In this document: piece after piece, positions 19,754-27,911 of the stretch | Layout: every line of letters begins with the position of its first letter | Numbering within the stretch: the stretch's first letter is position 1 | NCBI GenBank assembly: GCA_024508935.1 | Contig: JANINW010000054.1 | Coordinates: 48,536 to 112,535 of the forward strand | Direction of reading: 5' to 3' | Origin: Flavipsychrobacter sp. | GTDB taxonomy: Bacteria; Bacteroidota; Bacteroidia; Chitinophagales; Chitinophagaceae | DNA: 64,000 bases | Program-made: the position numbers and the translations under genes | The notes under the pieces: generated by a model | Seen by the model: only the letters and a program-made list of their open reading frames with translations | Database searches by the model: none | What the model was told of the DNA's origin: nothing

Positions 19754-19787
19754 CGGCTCAAATTTTCCGTATTAAAGTTTTCTTCTT

Positions 19788-21299
19788 ATGAATCGCAACA
19801 TTAAATCTGCGCTGATATCTGTTTTTTATAAAGATGGCTTAGAGCCCATAGTACGTAAGCTGAATGAGCTGGGTGTTACTATTTACTCTACCGGTGGTAC
19901 GCAATCTTTTATAGAAGGCCTGGGTATTCCCTGTACAGCTGTAGAAAGTGTTACCAGCTATCCGTCTATACTGGGCGGCAGGGTAAAGACCTTGCATCCT
20001 AAAGTATTTGGTGGTATCCTGGCACGCCGCGATTTTGAAGATGACCAAAAGCACGTCGCAGAATATGAAATCCCTTTGCTGGACCTTGTAATCGTTGACC
20101 TCTATCCTTTTGAAGAAACAGTTAAAAGTACTTCTGATGAAAAAACCATCATCGAGAAGATAGATATAGGCGGTGTATCGCTGATACGTGCTGCCGGAAA
20201 AAATTATAAAGATGTGGTCATCGTTGCATCGAGGAACGAATATGGCAACCTGCTGGATATATTGAATGCAAAGCATGGCGAGACGGGTATAGAAGACCGC
20301 AGGAAATTTGCGGCCGCTGCATTTGCAGAATGTGCGCATTACGACGTAGCCATTGCCGGTTATTTCAACCAGGCAGAAGATGCTTCTTTCCAGCTATCGG
20401 TTGGTAATAAACAATCACTGCGCTATGGAGAGAACCCGCATCAGCAGGCCGCATTCTACGGCGATATAGATGCCCTGTTCACTAAATTGAATGGTAAAGA
20501 ACTTTCTTATAATAACCTGGTAGATGTAGACGCTGCCTGCCAGATCATTTCTGAATTCTCCAAACCATCGTTTGCCATCATAAAACATACGAATGTGTGT
20601 GGCGTTGCCGAACGCGAAGATGTAGTAAGCGCATGGGAAGCAGCACTGGCCGGCGACCCTGAAAGTGCTTTTGGCGGCGTGCTGGTAACCAACCAGCCTA
20701 TTGACCTGGAAGTAGCTCAAAAAATAAATGAACTGTTCTTCGAGATATTGGTAGCCCCTGCCTTTAATGAAGATGCACTGGCACTATTGAAGGGTAAAAA
20801 GAACCGCATATTGCTGCAACAGAAAGAAAGCTTCTACCCTAAGAAAGAATATAAACGCATACTGAACGGTGTACTGGTACAGCAAGCTGATACTACCAAC
20901 TATGCCGACTGGAAAGAAGCCGGTGCACGCAACTGCTCTGATGCAGAAAAAGAAAACCTGGTATTTGCCAATATCGTTTGTAAGCACCTCAAATCAAATG
21001 CCATAGCGCTGATAAAGGACAAGCAACTGGTAGGTAAAGGCTGCGGACAGACCAGCCGTGTTGATGCACTGCGCCAGGCGCTGGAAAAATCAAAGCAATT
21101 CGGTTTCGACCTGAACGGTGCAGTACTGGCGTCAGATGCATTTTTCCCGTTTGATGATTGCGCCAGGCTGGCACATGAAGCAGGTATTAAAGCAATTATT
21201 CAGCCCGGTGGTTCTGTACGCGATAACGATACGATCGAGTATTGCAAAGCCCATGATATGGCTTTAGTATTGACAGGTACACGCCATTTTAAACACTAA
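19788..21299 (+). CDS. purH: Bifunctional AICAR formyltransferase / IMP cyclohydrolase
   Basis: This 503-residue enzyme does the last two steps of de novo IMP synthesis. Residues ~1-150 form the MGS-like cyclohydrolase domain, with YSTGGTQSFIEGLGIPC and GGRVKTLHPKVFGGIL. Residues ~190-503 form the formyltransferase domain, with the catalytic Lys-His in IIKHTNVCG and the C-terminal LASDAFFPFDDCARLAHEAG and IQPGGSVRDNDTIEYC. Length is typical of the family. An acetyltransferase gene follows 18 nt downstream and may be co-transcribed. No purine riboswitch is seen in the leader. Confidence 0.96.
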   Translation: MNRNIKSALISVFYKDGLEPIVRKLNELGVTIYSTGGTQSFIEGLGIPCTAVESVTSYPSILGGRVKTLHPKVFGGILARRDFEDDQKHVAEYEIPLLDLVIVDLYPFEETVKSTSDEKTIIEKIDIGGVSLIRAAGKNYKDVVIVASRNEYGNLLDILNAKHGETGIEDRRKFAAAAFAECAHYDVAIAGYFNQAEDASFQLSVGNKQSLRYGENPHQQAAFYGDIDALFTKLNGKELSYNNLVDVDAACQIISEFSKPSFAIIKHTNVCGVAEREDVVSAWEAALAGDPESAFGGVLVTNQPIDLEVAQKINELFFEILVAPAFNEDALALLKGKKNRILLQQKESFYPKKEYKRILNGVLVQQADTTNYADWKEAGARNCSDAEKENLVFANIVCKHLKSNAIALIKDKQLVGKGCGQTSRVDALRQALEKSKQFGFDLNGAVLASDAFFPFDDCARLAHEAGIKAIIQPGGSVRDNDTIEYCKAHDMALVLTGTRHFKH

Positions 21300-21317
21300 T
21301 TACTATATTCACGGTCT

Positions 21318-21896
21318 ATGGTTTCCATACTCATAGACGATATCCTGCTGCTGCGGTCTTTTCAGCCCGATGATACGCCTGAGCTTTTCAGGGCGGTAGA
21401 TGAATCGCGCCAGCACCTGAGGCCCTGGCTGCGCTGGGTAGATGCTACTACACGGCAGGAACATATCCTGCAGTTTATACAGCGTACCATGCAGCAACTG
21501 CATAACCAGGAAGCACTGGAACTGGGTATCGTGCACAACCGCAAGATAATAGGCGGTATAGGGATGCACAATTGGGACCACTCCCTGAAAAAAGCTTATA
21601 TAGGCTACTGGATAAGAAAAGAATACGAAGGCCAGGGTATTGTATACCGCTGCCTGCAGCATTTTATTGATTTCCTTTTTGAAAAACCGGGGCTGAATAA
21701 AATTGAGATACATTTTATGCCTGCCAATACACGCAGCGGTGCCCTTGCACAAAGACTGGGATGCAAAATAGAAGGGGTTATACGCCAGAGCTACCTGATG
21801 AATGGCAAGCTGGAAGACCTGGTTATTACCGGCTTGCTGAAAAGCGAATGGATTCCTTTAAAGCACCTGCCACCCAAAGGTTTTACTAATTCTTAG
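21318..21896 (+). CDS. GNAT-family N-acetyltransferase (RimJ/RimL-like)
   Basis: This 192-residue protein shows the RimJ/RimL layout: an N-terminal 'LLRSFQPDDTPELFRAVDESRQHLRPWLRWV', the strand 'AYIGYWIRKEYEGQGIVYRCLQHFIDF' carrying a Q/GxxG/A-type acetyl-CoA loop (EGQGI), and 'IEIHFMPANTRSGALAQRLGCKIEGVIRQ'. Homologues acetylate N-termini of ribosomal proteins or detoxify small molecules; the acceptor cannot be read from the sequence. The C-terminal 11 nt overlap the convergent lpxD-like gene. Confidence 0.85.
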   Translation: MVSILIDDILLLRSFQPDDTPELFRAVDESRQHLRPWLRWVDATTRQEHILQFIQRTMQQLHNQEALELGIVHNRKIIGGIGMHNWDHSLKKAYIGYWIRKEYEGQGIVYRCLQHFIDFLFEKPGLNKIEIHFMPANTRSGALAQRLGCKIEGVIRQSYLMNGKLEDLVITGLLKSEWIPLKHLPPKGFTNS

Positions 21897-22833
21897 CAGT
21901 CAGTCGCTCCCATATTTCAGGGATGCGTTTTATCCAGTTGAGCTCGCGCATTTTTGTTTTGGCATCTTCTACCGGGCTGCCAAAGTACACTTTACCTCCC
22001 TCGATAGTTTGGGCTACACCACTTTGAGCATATACGATAGCGCCCTTGCCTATGGTCAGGTCTTTACTTACACCCACTTGTCCCCAAAGTATCACTTCGT
22101 CTTCTATTATGGCTTTGCCGCCTATACCTACCTGGGCTGCAAACAGGCAATTCTTACCTATTACAGCACCATGGCCAATATGTATATGGTTATCCAGCTT
22201 GGTACCAAGCCCTATAATAGTATCACCACTTACGCCTTTATCTATGGTGCAGCCGGCACCTATTTCCACATCATCATGTATCACCACGCGGCCACAGCTT
22301 ACCAGCTTATCGTACTGCGACTCGCGGTCTTTACGGCGTTTGAAGTAAAAAGCATCGGCACCTATTACCGTACCGGAGTGTATCACCACATTATCGCCGA
22401 TAATGGTATGGTCATAAATGGTAACATTAGGATGTATGAGACAGTTCTTGCCAATAATTACATGATTACCCACAAATACGCCCGGCTGCAGGTGCGTACC
22501 CTCGCCTATCACTGCGCTGTCACTTATCATCTTGTTAGCAGGCTCAAAAGGGCGAAAATGCTTTACTATACTTACATAAGCAGTAAAAGGGTCGTCGTGC
22601 ACCAGTAAAGTTTTACCTGCCGGGCAAGGCACTTCTTTATTGATGATGATGATGGTTGCAGCAGAATTGAGGCATTTATCGTAGTATTTCTCAAAATCTA
22701 CAAACGATATATCACCTTTCGTTACTTTATGAATTTCGTTGATGCCTGTAGCCATCTGGTCGGCATCGCCCACCAGTTTAGCGCCTGTAAACGATGCCAG
22801 CCATTGCACGGAAACTGCCTTATCAAACTGCAT
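21886..22833 (-). CDS. LpxD-like UDP-3-O-acylglucosamine N-acyltransferase
   Basis: This 315-residue left-handed beta-helix acyltransferase has an N-terminal UDP-binding (LpxD) domain at residues ~1-100, ending near HFRPFEPANKMISDSAVIG. Many hexapeptide repeats follow, with the conserved His pair region LDNHIHIGHGAVIGKNC that contains the family's catalytic His. It is predicted to add the N-linked hydroxyacyl chain in lipid A synthesis. It is slightly short for LpxD and lies apart from the lpxC/fabZ/lpxA genes, so it may be a second, specialised LpxD-type enzyme. A perfect -7 box lies 17 nt upstream. The 3' end overlaps the GNAT gene by 11 nt on the opposite strand. Confidence 0.82.
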   Translation of the reverse strand: MQFDKAVSVQWLASFTGAKLVGDADQMATGINEIHKVTKGDISFVDFEKYYDKCLNSAATIIIINKEVPCPAGKTLLVHDDPFTAYVSIVKHFRPFEPANKMISDSAVIGEGTHLQPGVFVGNHVIIGKNCLIHPNVTIYDHTIIGDNVVIHSGTVIGADAFYFKRRKDRESQYDKLVSCGRVVIHDDVEIGAGCTIDKGVSGDTIIGLGTKLDNHIHIGHGAVIGKNCLFAAQVGIGGKAIIEDEVILWGQVGVSKDLTIGKGAIVYAQSGVAQTIEGGKVYFGSPVEDAKTKMRELNWIKRIPEIWERLTAKN

Positions 22834-22850
22834 ACCCTTAAAAGTTTTCG

Positions 22851-22858
22851 CAAAAGTA
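22851..22858 (-). promoter_or_regulatory. -7 promoter box of the lpxD-like gene
   Basis: Minus-strand TACTTTTG, a perfect TAnnTTTG, lies 17 nt before the ATG of the lpxD-like gene. Confidence 0.5.
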
Positions 22859-22924
22859 CGACTTGGCTATATCCTATTCCAATTATACCGGAAGTTTTTG
22901 AACTTTAGGCCACAATACATTGCA

Positions 22925-23758
22925 TTGGAATACTTGAACATAAACGGCCGGATAGCCAATATTGATACGCCTGTTTTACAGGCAGATAACCGTTCCTTTC
23001 GCTACGGCTATGGATTGTTTGAGACTATGTTGCTGGTCAATGGAGAGATCCAACTGAAAGACCTGCACTGGGAGCGGCTTTTCAAAGGTATGAAGCAACT
23101 GGGCTTTGACATACCTATTCATCTCACAGCTACGCTATTGGAAGAACAGGTATTGCACACAGCAGATAAAAACAATGCAGCGGCACTGTGCCGTATACGC
23201 CTGCAGGTTTTTCCAGGCAATGGAGGCTTATATGATGGCGATGGTTTTCAACCGGAATATATTATTGAATGCTTCCCGCTTGAAAAACCGGTCATACAAC
23301 TGAATGAAAACGGCCTGGTAGCAGGTATAGCCGAAGGCCTATGTAAAAGCATCGATAGCCTTTCGCACCTGAAAACTAGCAACGCCCTGGTATATGCGGC
23401 TGCGGCCCGACAGGTAAAACAATACAAATGGAATGATGCGTTTATAAGCAATACTGCAGGCCACATCATAGAAAGTACCATTGCCAATATATTCTGGATA
23501 AAAGGCGAACAGGTATATACCCCATCACTGTCGGAGGGCTGTATAGCCGGGGTTATGCGGCATCATATTATACAAAGACTTGCAGCACAAAATATGGTGG
23601 TACAGGAAACATCGCTTTCCAAAGCTCTGCTAATGGATGCCGACGAAGTATTTCTCAGCAATGCCATTCGCCGCATAAAATGGGTGAAGGAAATAGAAGA
23701 CAGGGTATACGGCAATACATTTACTCAAAAGCTATATAATACCATCTTTGACCATTGA
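22925..23758 (+). CDS. Class IV aminotransferase / aminodeoxychorismate lyase-like protein (probable TTG start)
   Basis: This fold-type IV PLP enzyme has about 277 residues. N-terminal ADNRSFRYGYGLFETMLL matches the aminodeoxychorismate lyase/BCAT start. The PLP lysine lies in SHLKTSNALVYAAAARQ, and IIESTIANIFWIKG and LSEGCIAGVMR are the cofactor phosphate and substrate loops. The open frame extends upstream to an ATG at 22739, but those 62 residues run antisense through lpxD and look non-coding. The family N-terminus fits a TTG at 22925 (or 22934); no ATG is available between. The reaction is either PABA formation (pabC-type) or transamination of branched-chain or D-amino acids. Confidence 0.8.
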   Translation: MEYLNINGRIANIDTPVLQADNRSFRYGYGLFETMLLVNGEIQLKDLHWERLFKGMKQLGFDIPIHLTATLLEEQVLHTADKNNAAALCRIRLQVFPGNGGLYDGDGFQPEYIIECFPLEKPVIQLNENGLVAGIAEGLCKSIDSLSHLKTSNALVYAAAARQVKQYKWNDAFISNTAGHIIESTIANIFWIKGEQVYTPSLSEGCIAGVMRHHIIQRLAAQNMVVQETSLSKALLMDADEVFLSNAIRRIKWVKEIEDRVYGNTFTQKLYNTIFDH

Positions 23759-23787
23759 TCCTTTTCGTTTCATAGCCGCATAGTTTT

Positions 23788-23795
23788 TACCTTTG
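23788..23795 (+). promoter_or_regulatory. -7 promoter box of gltX
   Basis: TACCTTTG, a perfect TAnnTTTG, ends 9 nt before the gltX ATG. The upstream in-frame TTG that would extend the protein lies inside this box, which argues for the ATG at 23805. Confidence 0.55.
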
Positions 23796-23804
23796 CAGCC
23801 ATCT

Positions 23805-25328
23805 ATGGATAAAAAAGTAAGAGTTCGTTTTGCACCCAGCCCTACCGGTGGCCTGCACCTGGGCGGGGTACGTACCGTATTATACAATTACCTGTATGCA
23901 CGCCAGCATGGCGGCGATTTTGTGCTGCGTATAGAAGATACAGATCAGAACCGTTACGTAGAAGGCGCGGAACAATATATATATGATTGCCTGAAGTGGT
24001 GTAGACTGATACCCGATGAAAGTCCTTTGAAAGGTGGCCCGTATGCCCCTTACAGGCAAAGCGAACGTAAGCACTTATATTACCAGTATGCACAGCAGCT
24101 GGTAGATGCAGGCCATGCTTATTATGCCTTTGACACACCTGAAGAGCTGGAACGCATGCGAGCCGACCTGAAAACAGATGAAAATCCTAACCCGCAATAC
24201 GGACATGCCACGCGTGGCAGGATGCGCAATTCACTCTCGCTTTCGCGCGAAGAAGTGATGCAGCTACTTGAAAAGCAAACCCCATATGTCATCCGTATAA
24301 AAATGCCGGAGAACGAAACCGTGCGGTTTACCGACATGATACGGGGCGAAGTGCATTTCGATACCAACCAGGTTGATGATAAAGTACTGCTAAAGGCCGA
24401 CGGTATGCCTACCTACCACCTGGCAGTGGTAGTAGATGACCGCCTGATGCAGATAAGCCATGCCTTTCGTGGAGAAGAATGGCTGTCGAGCGCACCGGTA
24501 CACATCCTGTTATGGAAATACCTGGGTTGGTTAGATGAAATGCCGCAATGGGCGCATTTACCACTGATACTGAAGCCTGACGGGCATGGCAAGCTGAGCA
24601 AGCGCGATGGCGAACGACTGGGTTTCCCGGTATTTGCTATGAACTGGACAGACCCACGTACTAACGAAAGCGCCCAAGGCTTCCGCGAAAGGGGCTTTCT
24701 GCCCGAAGCTTTTATAAATATGCTGGCCGTGCTGGGCTGGAATGACGGGACAGAGCAGGAGATATTTTCGCTTGATGAAATGGTGAGCAAATTCTCGATA
24801 GAAAGGATACACAAAGGCGGCGCTAAGTTTGATTTTGAAAAAGCTAAATGGTACAATCACCAATACCTGCAGCGCAAAACCGGTGCAGAACTGGCCGAAC
24901 TGGCCATGCCATATATAATGGCACATACAGCCACCCCTACGCCCGAATACCTTGCAAAGGTCTGCGAGCTGATAAAGGAACGCTGCACACTGCTGCCCGA
25001 TTTTTGGGAGCAGGGCCATTTCTTCTTCGAAACACCGGAGATAAAAGAACTGGATACTATTAAACAGAAATGGGATGAGAATAAGAAAGCTTTCTTTCAA
25101 AACTGGATTAGTATGCTCGAAAGCCTGCCATCTTGGGACCACCTGAGCATAGAAAACAGCTTTAATGAAGCCATACAGGCAGCAGGGCTAAAGAAGGGTG
25201 ATATTATGCTGCCATTACGCATTATGCTGGTGGGTGGTAAATATGGCCCCGGGGTGTTTTTAATAGCAGAAATGATAGGAAAGGAAGATACTGTGCAGAG
25301 AGTAAATCACGCTATATCTCTTTTTTAG
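23805..25328 (+). CDS. gltX: Glutamyl-tRNA synthetase
   Basis: This 507-residue class I synthetase attaches glutamate to tRNA-Glu. The HIGH-type motif is in RFAPSPTGGLHLGGVRT at the N-terminus. The KMSKS-type motif is KLSKRDGERLGFPV near residue 265, and DTDQNRYVEGAEQYIYDCL follows the first motif as in bacterial GltX. The C-terminal anticodon-binding helical domain spans about 340-507. The ATG at 23805 is chosen over a TTG 12 nt upstream because that TTG lies in the -7 box. From sequence alone I cannot tell whether the enzyme is discriminating or also charges tRNA-Gln. Confidence 0.95.
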   Translation: MDKKVRVRFAPSPTGGLHLGGVRTVLYNYLYARQHGGDFVLRIEDTDQNRYVEGAEQYIYDCLKWCRLIPDESPLKGGPYAPYRQSERKHLYYQYAQQLVDAGHAYYAFDTPEELERMRADLKTDENPNPQYGHATRGRMRNSLSLSREEVMQLLEKQTPYVIRIKMPENETVRFTDMIRGEVHFDTNQVDDKVLLKADGMPTYHLAVVVDDRLMQISHAFRGEEWLSSAPVHILLWKYLGWLDEMPQWAHLPLILKPDGHGKLSKRDGERLGFPVFAMNWTDPRTNESAQGFRERGFLPEAFINMLAVLGWNDGTEQEIFSLDEMVSKFSIERIHKGGAKFDFEKAKWYNHQYLQRKTGAELAELAMPYIMAHTATPTPEYLAKVCELIKERCTLLPDFWEQGHFFFETPEIKELDTIKQKWDENKKAFFQNWISMLESLPSWDHLSIENSFNEAIQAAGLKKGDIMLPLRIMLVGGKYGPGVFLIAEMIGKEDTVQRVNHAISLF

Positions 25329-25352
25329 GCAATTGTCATAAGCTAAGTTGTC

Positions 25353-25390
25353 AAAGGGTGATTTTTACAAAAAGATCACCCTTTCTTCTT
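25353..25390 (+). terminator. Terminator after gltX
   Basis: AAAGGGTGAT (25353-25362) pairs with ATCACCCTTT (25375-25384), with further T/A pairing toward the loop, and a TTTCTTCTT tract follows. It lies 24 nt after the gltX stop. Confidence 0.75.
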
Positions 25391-25417
25391 GGAAATTTGA
25401 AATATTTGTTATATTTG
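25389..25417 (+). promoter_or_regulatory. Promoter of the Omp28-like secreted protein gene
   Basis: A TTG at 25389-25391 and a perfect -7 box TATATTTG at 25410-25417 are separated by 18 nt, close to the usual Bacteroidota -33/-7 spacing. The ATG is 35 nt further on. The -33 part overlaps the tail of the gltX terminator. Confidence 0.5.
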
Positions 25418-25452
25418 GTATACTACACTTTAAAAAATCAAAAAACTTCCTT

Positions 25453-26649
25453 ATGAAATCTAAATTTATTCTGGCAGCTTCCTCGCTCGCTTTGCTTTCT
25501 ACATCGGCATTTGGACAAGCCACTGTAAAAACAAACGGGCAAAAAAATGTGATCATCCACGAAAGTACCGGTGCCTGGTGCGGATGGTGTGTTGATGGCG
25601 CGGAGATCTGCGACAGGCTTGTAGCACTTGATCCGCATATTATTGCAGTTTCTGTGCATAATGGGGATGGCATGACTTTCACCATTGGCGATAACTGGAA
25701 TAACGCCTGTGTGGATGGTTTCCCCTCTGGTACCATCGACTGCAAAATGAATGCCTATGTTTCAGCAGCCACCAAGCCTGGTACAGACAGGGGTGGTAAC
25801 TGGTGCAAACCTGCAAGCGCTGGCGGTGGCGATGGTGATGTAAAAACAACCAACTGGTATAAAGTATCCCAACAGCAGATTACCGCAGGCGCAAAGTATG
25901 ATATTACAATGAGCCAGTCTTACGACCAGGCAAGTAAGGTGCTTACTGTTAAAGTAGATGGTAAAGCACTGGCTGACCTGACAGGTAAATACAACATTAA
26001 CGTAATAATAATGGAAGATAACGTGACTGGTACCGGTTCCGGTTATGACCAACACAACTATTATCAATTACCTCAGTATAGCAGCGTTTATACTAAATCT
26101 CCTTATATCACTAAACCTGCTACCATTACAGGCTTTGTACACATGCGTGTATTACGGGCTATGCTGGGCAGCACATGGGGTGCAGATTTTGCAACAGATC
26201 CAAAAACAAATGCTACTGCAACCAAAACTTTCACTTATACTGTTCCTGATCCTACTAAGATCAATAATATGAAAGTAGTAGCTTACCTGCAAAAAAGCTC
26301 AACTGATGTTAAAGACCGCGAGATACTGAATGCAGTACAGGCTAAAATGATCAGCTGGAACCCAACTAACGTAGCAAACGTTGAAACATCTAATATTGCT
26401 GAACTGAAACTGTTCCCCAACCCTGCAAGCAATGTAGTTGGCGTAAGGGCATTACTGAACCATCCAGCTGAAGCTAAAGTTACTATTACTAACTCTTTAG
26501 GCCAGGTTGTATTCAACCAAAGCTACCCTGCTGGTGGCAGCACTTTTGGTGTTTCTGTTCCTTTGGATAACATGAGTGCAGGTTTGTACAATGTTACCGT
26601 TACAACTGAAGGCAAAGCAACTTCAGAAAAACTGGTTGTTAGCAAATAA
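25453..26649 (+). CDS. Secreted Omp28/thioredoxin-like protein with T9SS type A sorting domain
   Basis: This 398-residue protein starts at the ATG at 25453 with a clear signal peptide (MKSKFILAASSLALLSTSAFGQA). A thioredoxin-like segment, HESTGAWCGWCVDGAEICDRL, carries a CxxC pair near residue 41 and is followed by a beta-rich domain typical of Omp28-related proteins. The C-terminal ~80 residues (ELKLFPNPASNVVGV ... GQVVFNQSYPAGG ... NMSAGLYNVTVTTEGKATSEKLVVSK) are a type A sorting domain, so the protein should leave the cell through T9SS. The function of Omp28 relatives is not established; the CxxC suggests a redox or disulphide role outside the cell. Confidence 0.85.
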   Translation: MKSKFILAASSLALLSTSAFGQATVKTNGQKNVIIHESTGAWCGWCVDGAEICDRLVALDPHIIAVSVHNGDGMTFTIGDNWNNACVDGFPSGTIDCKMNAYVSAATKPGTDRGGNWCKPASAGGGDGDVKTTNWYKVSQQQITAGAKYDITMSQSYDQASKVLTVKVDGKALADLTGKYNINVIIMEDNVTGTGSGYDQHNYYQLPQYSSVYTKSPYITKPATITGFVHMRVLRAMLGSTWGADFATDPKTNATATKTFTYTVPDPTKINNMKVVAYLQKSSTDVKDREILNAVQAKMISWNPTNVANVETSNIAELKLFPNPASNVVGVRALLNHPAEAKVTITNSLGQVVFNQSYPAGGSTFGVSVPLDNMSAGLYNVTVTTEGKATSEKLVVSK

Positions 26650-26670
26650 TCCCGTTTACAAATAAGTTTA

Positions 26671-26705
26671 AAAAAGCCGCCATGCAAATGCATGGCGGCT
26701 TTTTT
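26671..26705. terminator. Strong palindromic terminator
   Basis: A 15-bp perfect stem AAAAAGCCGCCATGC/GCATGGCGGCTTTTT (26671-26685 with 26691-26705, 5-nt loop) lies 21 nt after the stop of the Omp28-like gene. A- and T-runs on both sides allow function in either direction. Confidence 0.85.
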
Positions 26706-27046
26706 GTGCAATCATTTATCATTCCTTTTGTTTACATCTTTGAATCCCTAACGGGATTTCACCGGCGCATAAGCGGCCTTTGAAGCAAAGTGGCTGCATG
26801 CCTATACCTTATAAATCGGGGATGTTATTGCAATGCTATAAGTACTTATCTAAGTATTTTGCCTAAGCTATATTCTACAAAGAATATGACCGGGTAAACA
26901 CAATCGATATTAAGGTAGGATACGCTTCTTACGGATATAATAATGCTACCATTACTCCCCGTTCAATATACGCTTGCCGCGCCTGTAAACATATATGAGC
27001 GGGTAACCATCTGGTTCCTTAGGTTGTAGAGAATTATGGTGTATAA
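26706..27046. other. Non-coding stretch of about 340 bp, possible decayed repeat
   Basis: No open frame with coding character lies between the two terminators. It contains a small perfect inverted repeat AATCCC-taac-GGGATT (26743-26758), an AAATCGGGGATG motif near 26813, and the palindrome AAGTACTT (near 26838). CCCnnnGGG-type hairpins of this sort occur in degraded interspersed repeats of Bacteroidota, so I suspect a decayed repeat copy. An unrecognised small RNA ending at the 27047-27077 hairpin is the alternative. It does not match tmRNA or RNase P RNA signatures. Confidence 0.3.
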
Positions 27047-27077
27047 AAAGAAGGCGGGTGATGTACCCGCCTTCTTT
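27047..27077. terminator. Terminator downstream of the 231-residue T9SS cargo gene
   Basis: A 13-bp perfect stem AAAGAAGGCGGGT/ACCCGCCTTCTTT (27047-27059 with 27065-27077) with a 5-nt loop lies 20 nt beyond the minus-strand stop codon at 27098. On the minus strand it is followed by TTATAC-type A/T sequence. Confidence 0.75.
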
Positions 27078-27097
27078 AATCAATATGTTTAAACTAT

Positions 27098-27793
27098 TTA
27101 CAGGTGTGTAAATTTCCTGGTAGCCACTACTTTGCCTTGTGCATCTATCAGGTTAATGAAATGAATGCCGGAAGGAAGATTATCTATATCCAGTTTTGCG
27201 CTGTTGCCAGATACCCTGAATACTTTTACTGCTTTACCTATCAGGTTATAAACAGCAATATTCTTCACCACGCTGCCATCAAACAATACGTTCAATTCAG
27301 AGTGGGCAGGGTTTGGATAAACTGTAACCGATTCATTTGTCCTGTTTATAGTAGCAACACCCGTAGAGAATTTTGTCAATTCAAACGTGGCATTCACCGT
27401 AGTAGTACCTTGTTTTAGCTCAACAGTAGCATAATAAGGACCACCTGCAGGCATGCTGCTGACGTCAATCTGCATGTCGAATGATGCCATCGACATAGGG
27501 GCAATTGGCTTGGTTGTCTGTGTACTTGTTCCATTAAATGTAGAGGAAGGATAGCACTGATAATTATCGCATATGCCAGTACCCGAAAGCCATGAAGCCG
27601 GGAAATTATGGTTGATCACCTTCCAGTTCACAACGATTGAATCGGTGCTGGACATGTTCATAATATCATTATGCACTTCTGCATATCCTGCTAAAACAGC
27701 TCTTACTGTATCTTGGTGTACGTGAAACCCTTGTGCGTTTGCTGCACCTAAGCTTCCTATCACAAATAAACCACCGAGTAAAATCTTCTTCAT
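27098..27793 (-). CDS. Small secreted protein with T9SS type A sorting domain
   Basis: This 231-residue protein starts at the ATG at 27791-27793 with signal peptide MKKILLGGLFVIGSLGAANAQ. Residues ~25-140 form one beta-sandwich-like domain of unknown family with a single pair of cysteines in GTGICDNYQCYPSS. The C-terminus (SVTVYPNPAHSELNVLF ... IAVYNLIGKAVKVF ... LPSGIHFINLIDAQGKVVATRKFTHL) is a type A sorting domain for T9SS export. No enzymatic motif is visible. It is monocistronic, between its own terminator and the end of the respiratory operon. Confidence 0.8.
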   Translation of the reverse strand: MKKILLGGLFVIGSLGAANAQGFHVHQDTVRAVLAGYAEVHNDIMNMSSTDSIVVNWKVINHNFPASWLSGTGICDNYQCYPSSTFNGTSTQTTKPIAPMSMASFDMQIDVSSMPAGGPYYATVELKQGTTTVNATFELTKFSTGVATINRTNESVTVYPNPAHSELNVLFDGSVVKNIAVYNLIGKAVKVFRVSGNSAKLDIDNLPSGIHFINLIDAQGKVVATRKFTHL

Positions 27794-27868
27794 ATCAAAT
27801 ACTTTGTCCTTGCAAATTAGGAATAAAAACGATTTGTAGCAAGAAAAAACCGTCTTCTGTATAATATT

Positions 27869-27899
27869 AACAGTTGGCACCGTTTAAGCGCCAACTGTT
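27869..27899 (-). terminator. Hairpin at the end of the act-cta operon
   Basis: A 10-bp perfect stem AACAGTTGGC/GCCAACTGTT (27869-27878 with 27890-27899) with an 11-nt loop lies 13 nt past the ctaD stop. On the minus strand the following sequence is AATATTAT rather than a pure T-run, so it is a weaker intrinsic terminator or an RNA-end-stabilising hairpin. Confidence 0.5.
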
Positions 27900-27911
27900 T
27901 TTAACTTTTTA

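Noticed and set aside
26706-27046. tmRNA or RNase P RNA gene
   Set aside because: Neither the tmRNA ends and tag nor the RNase P conserved blocks (GAGGAAAGTCC, ACAGAA) are present on either strand.
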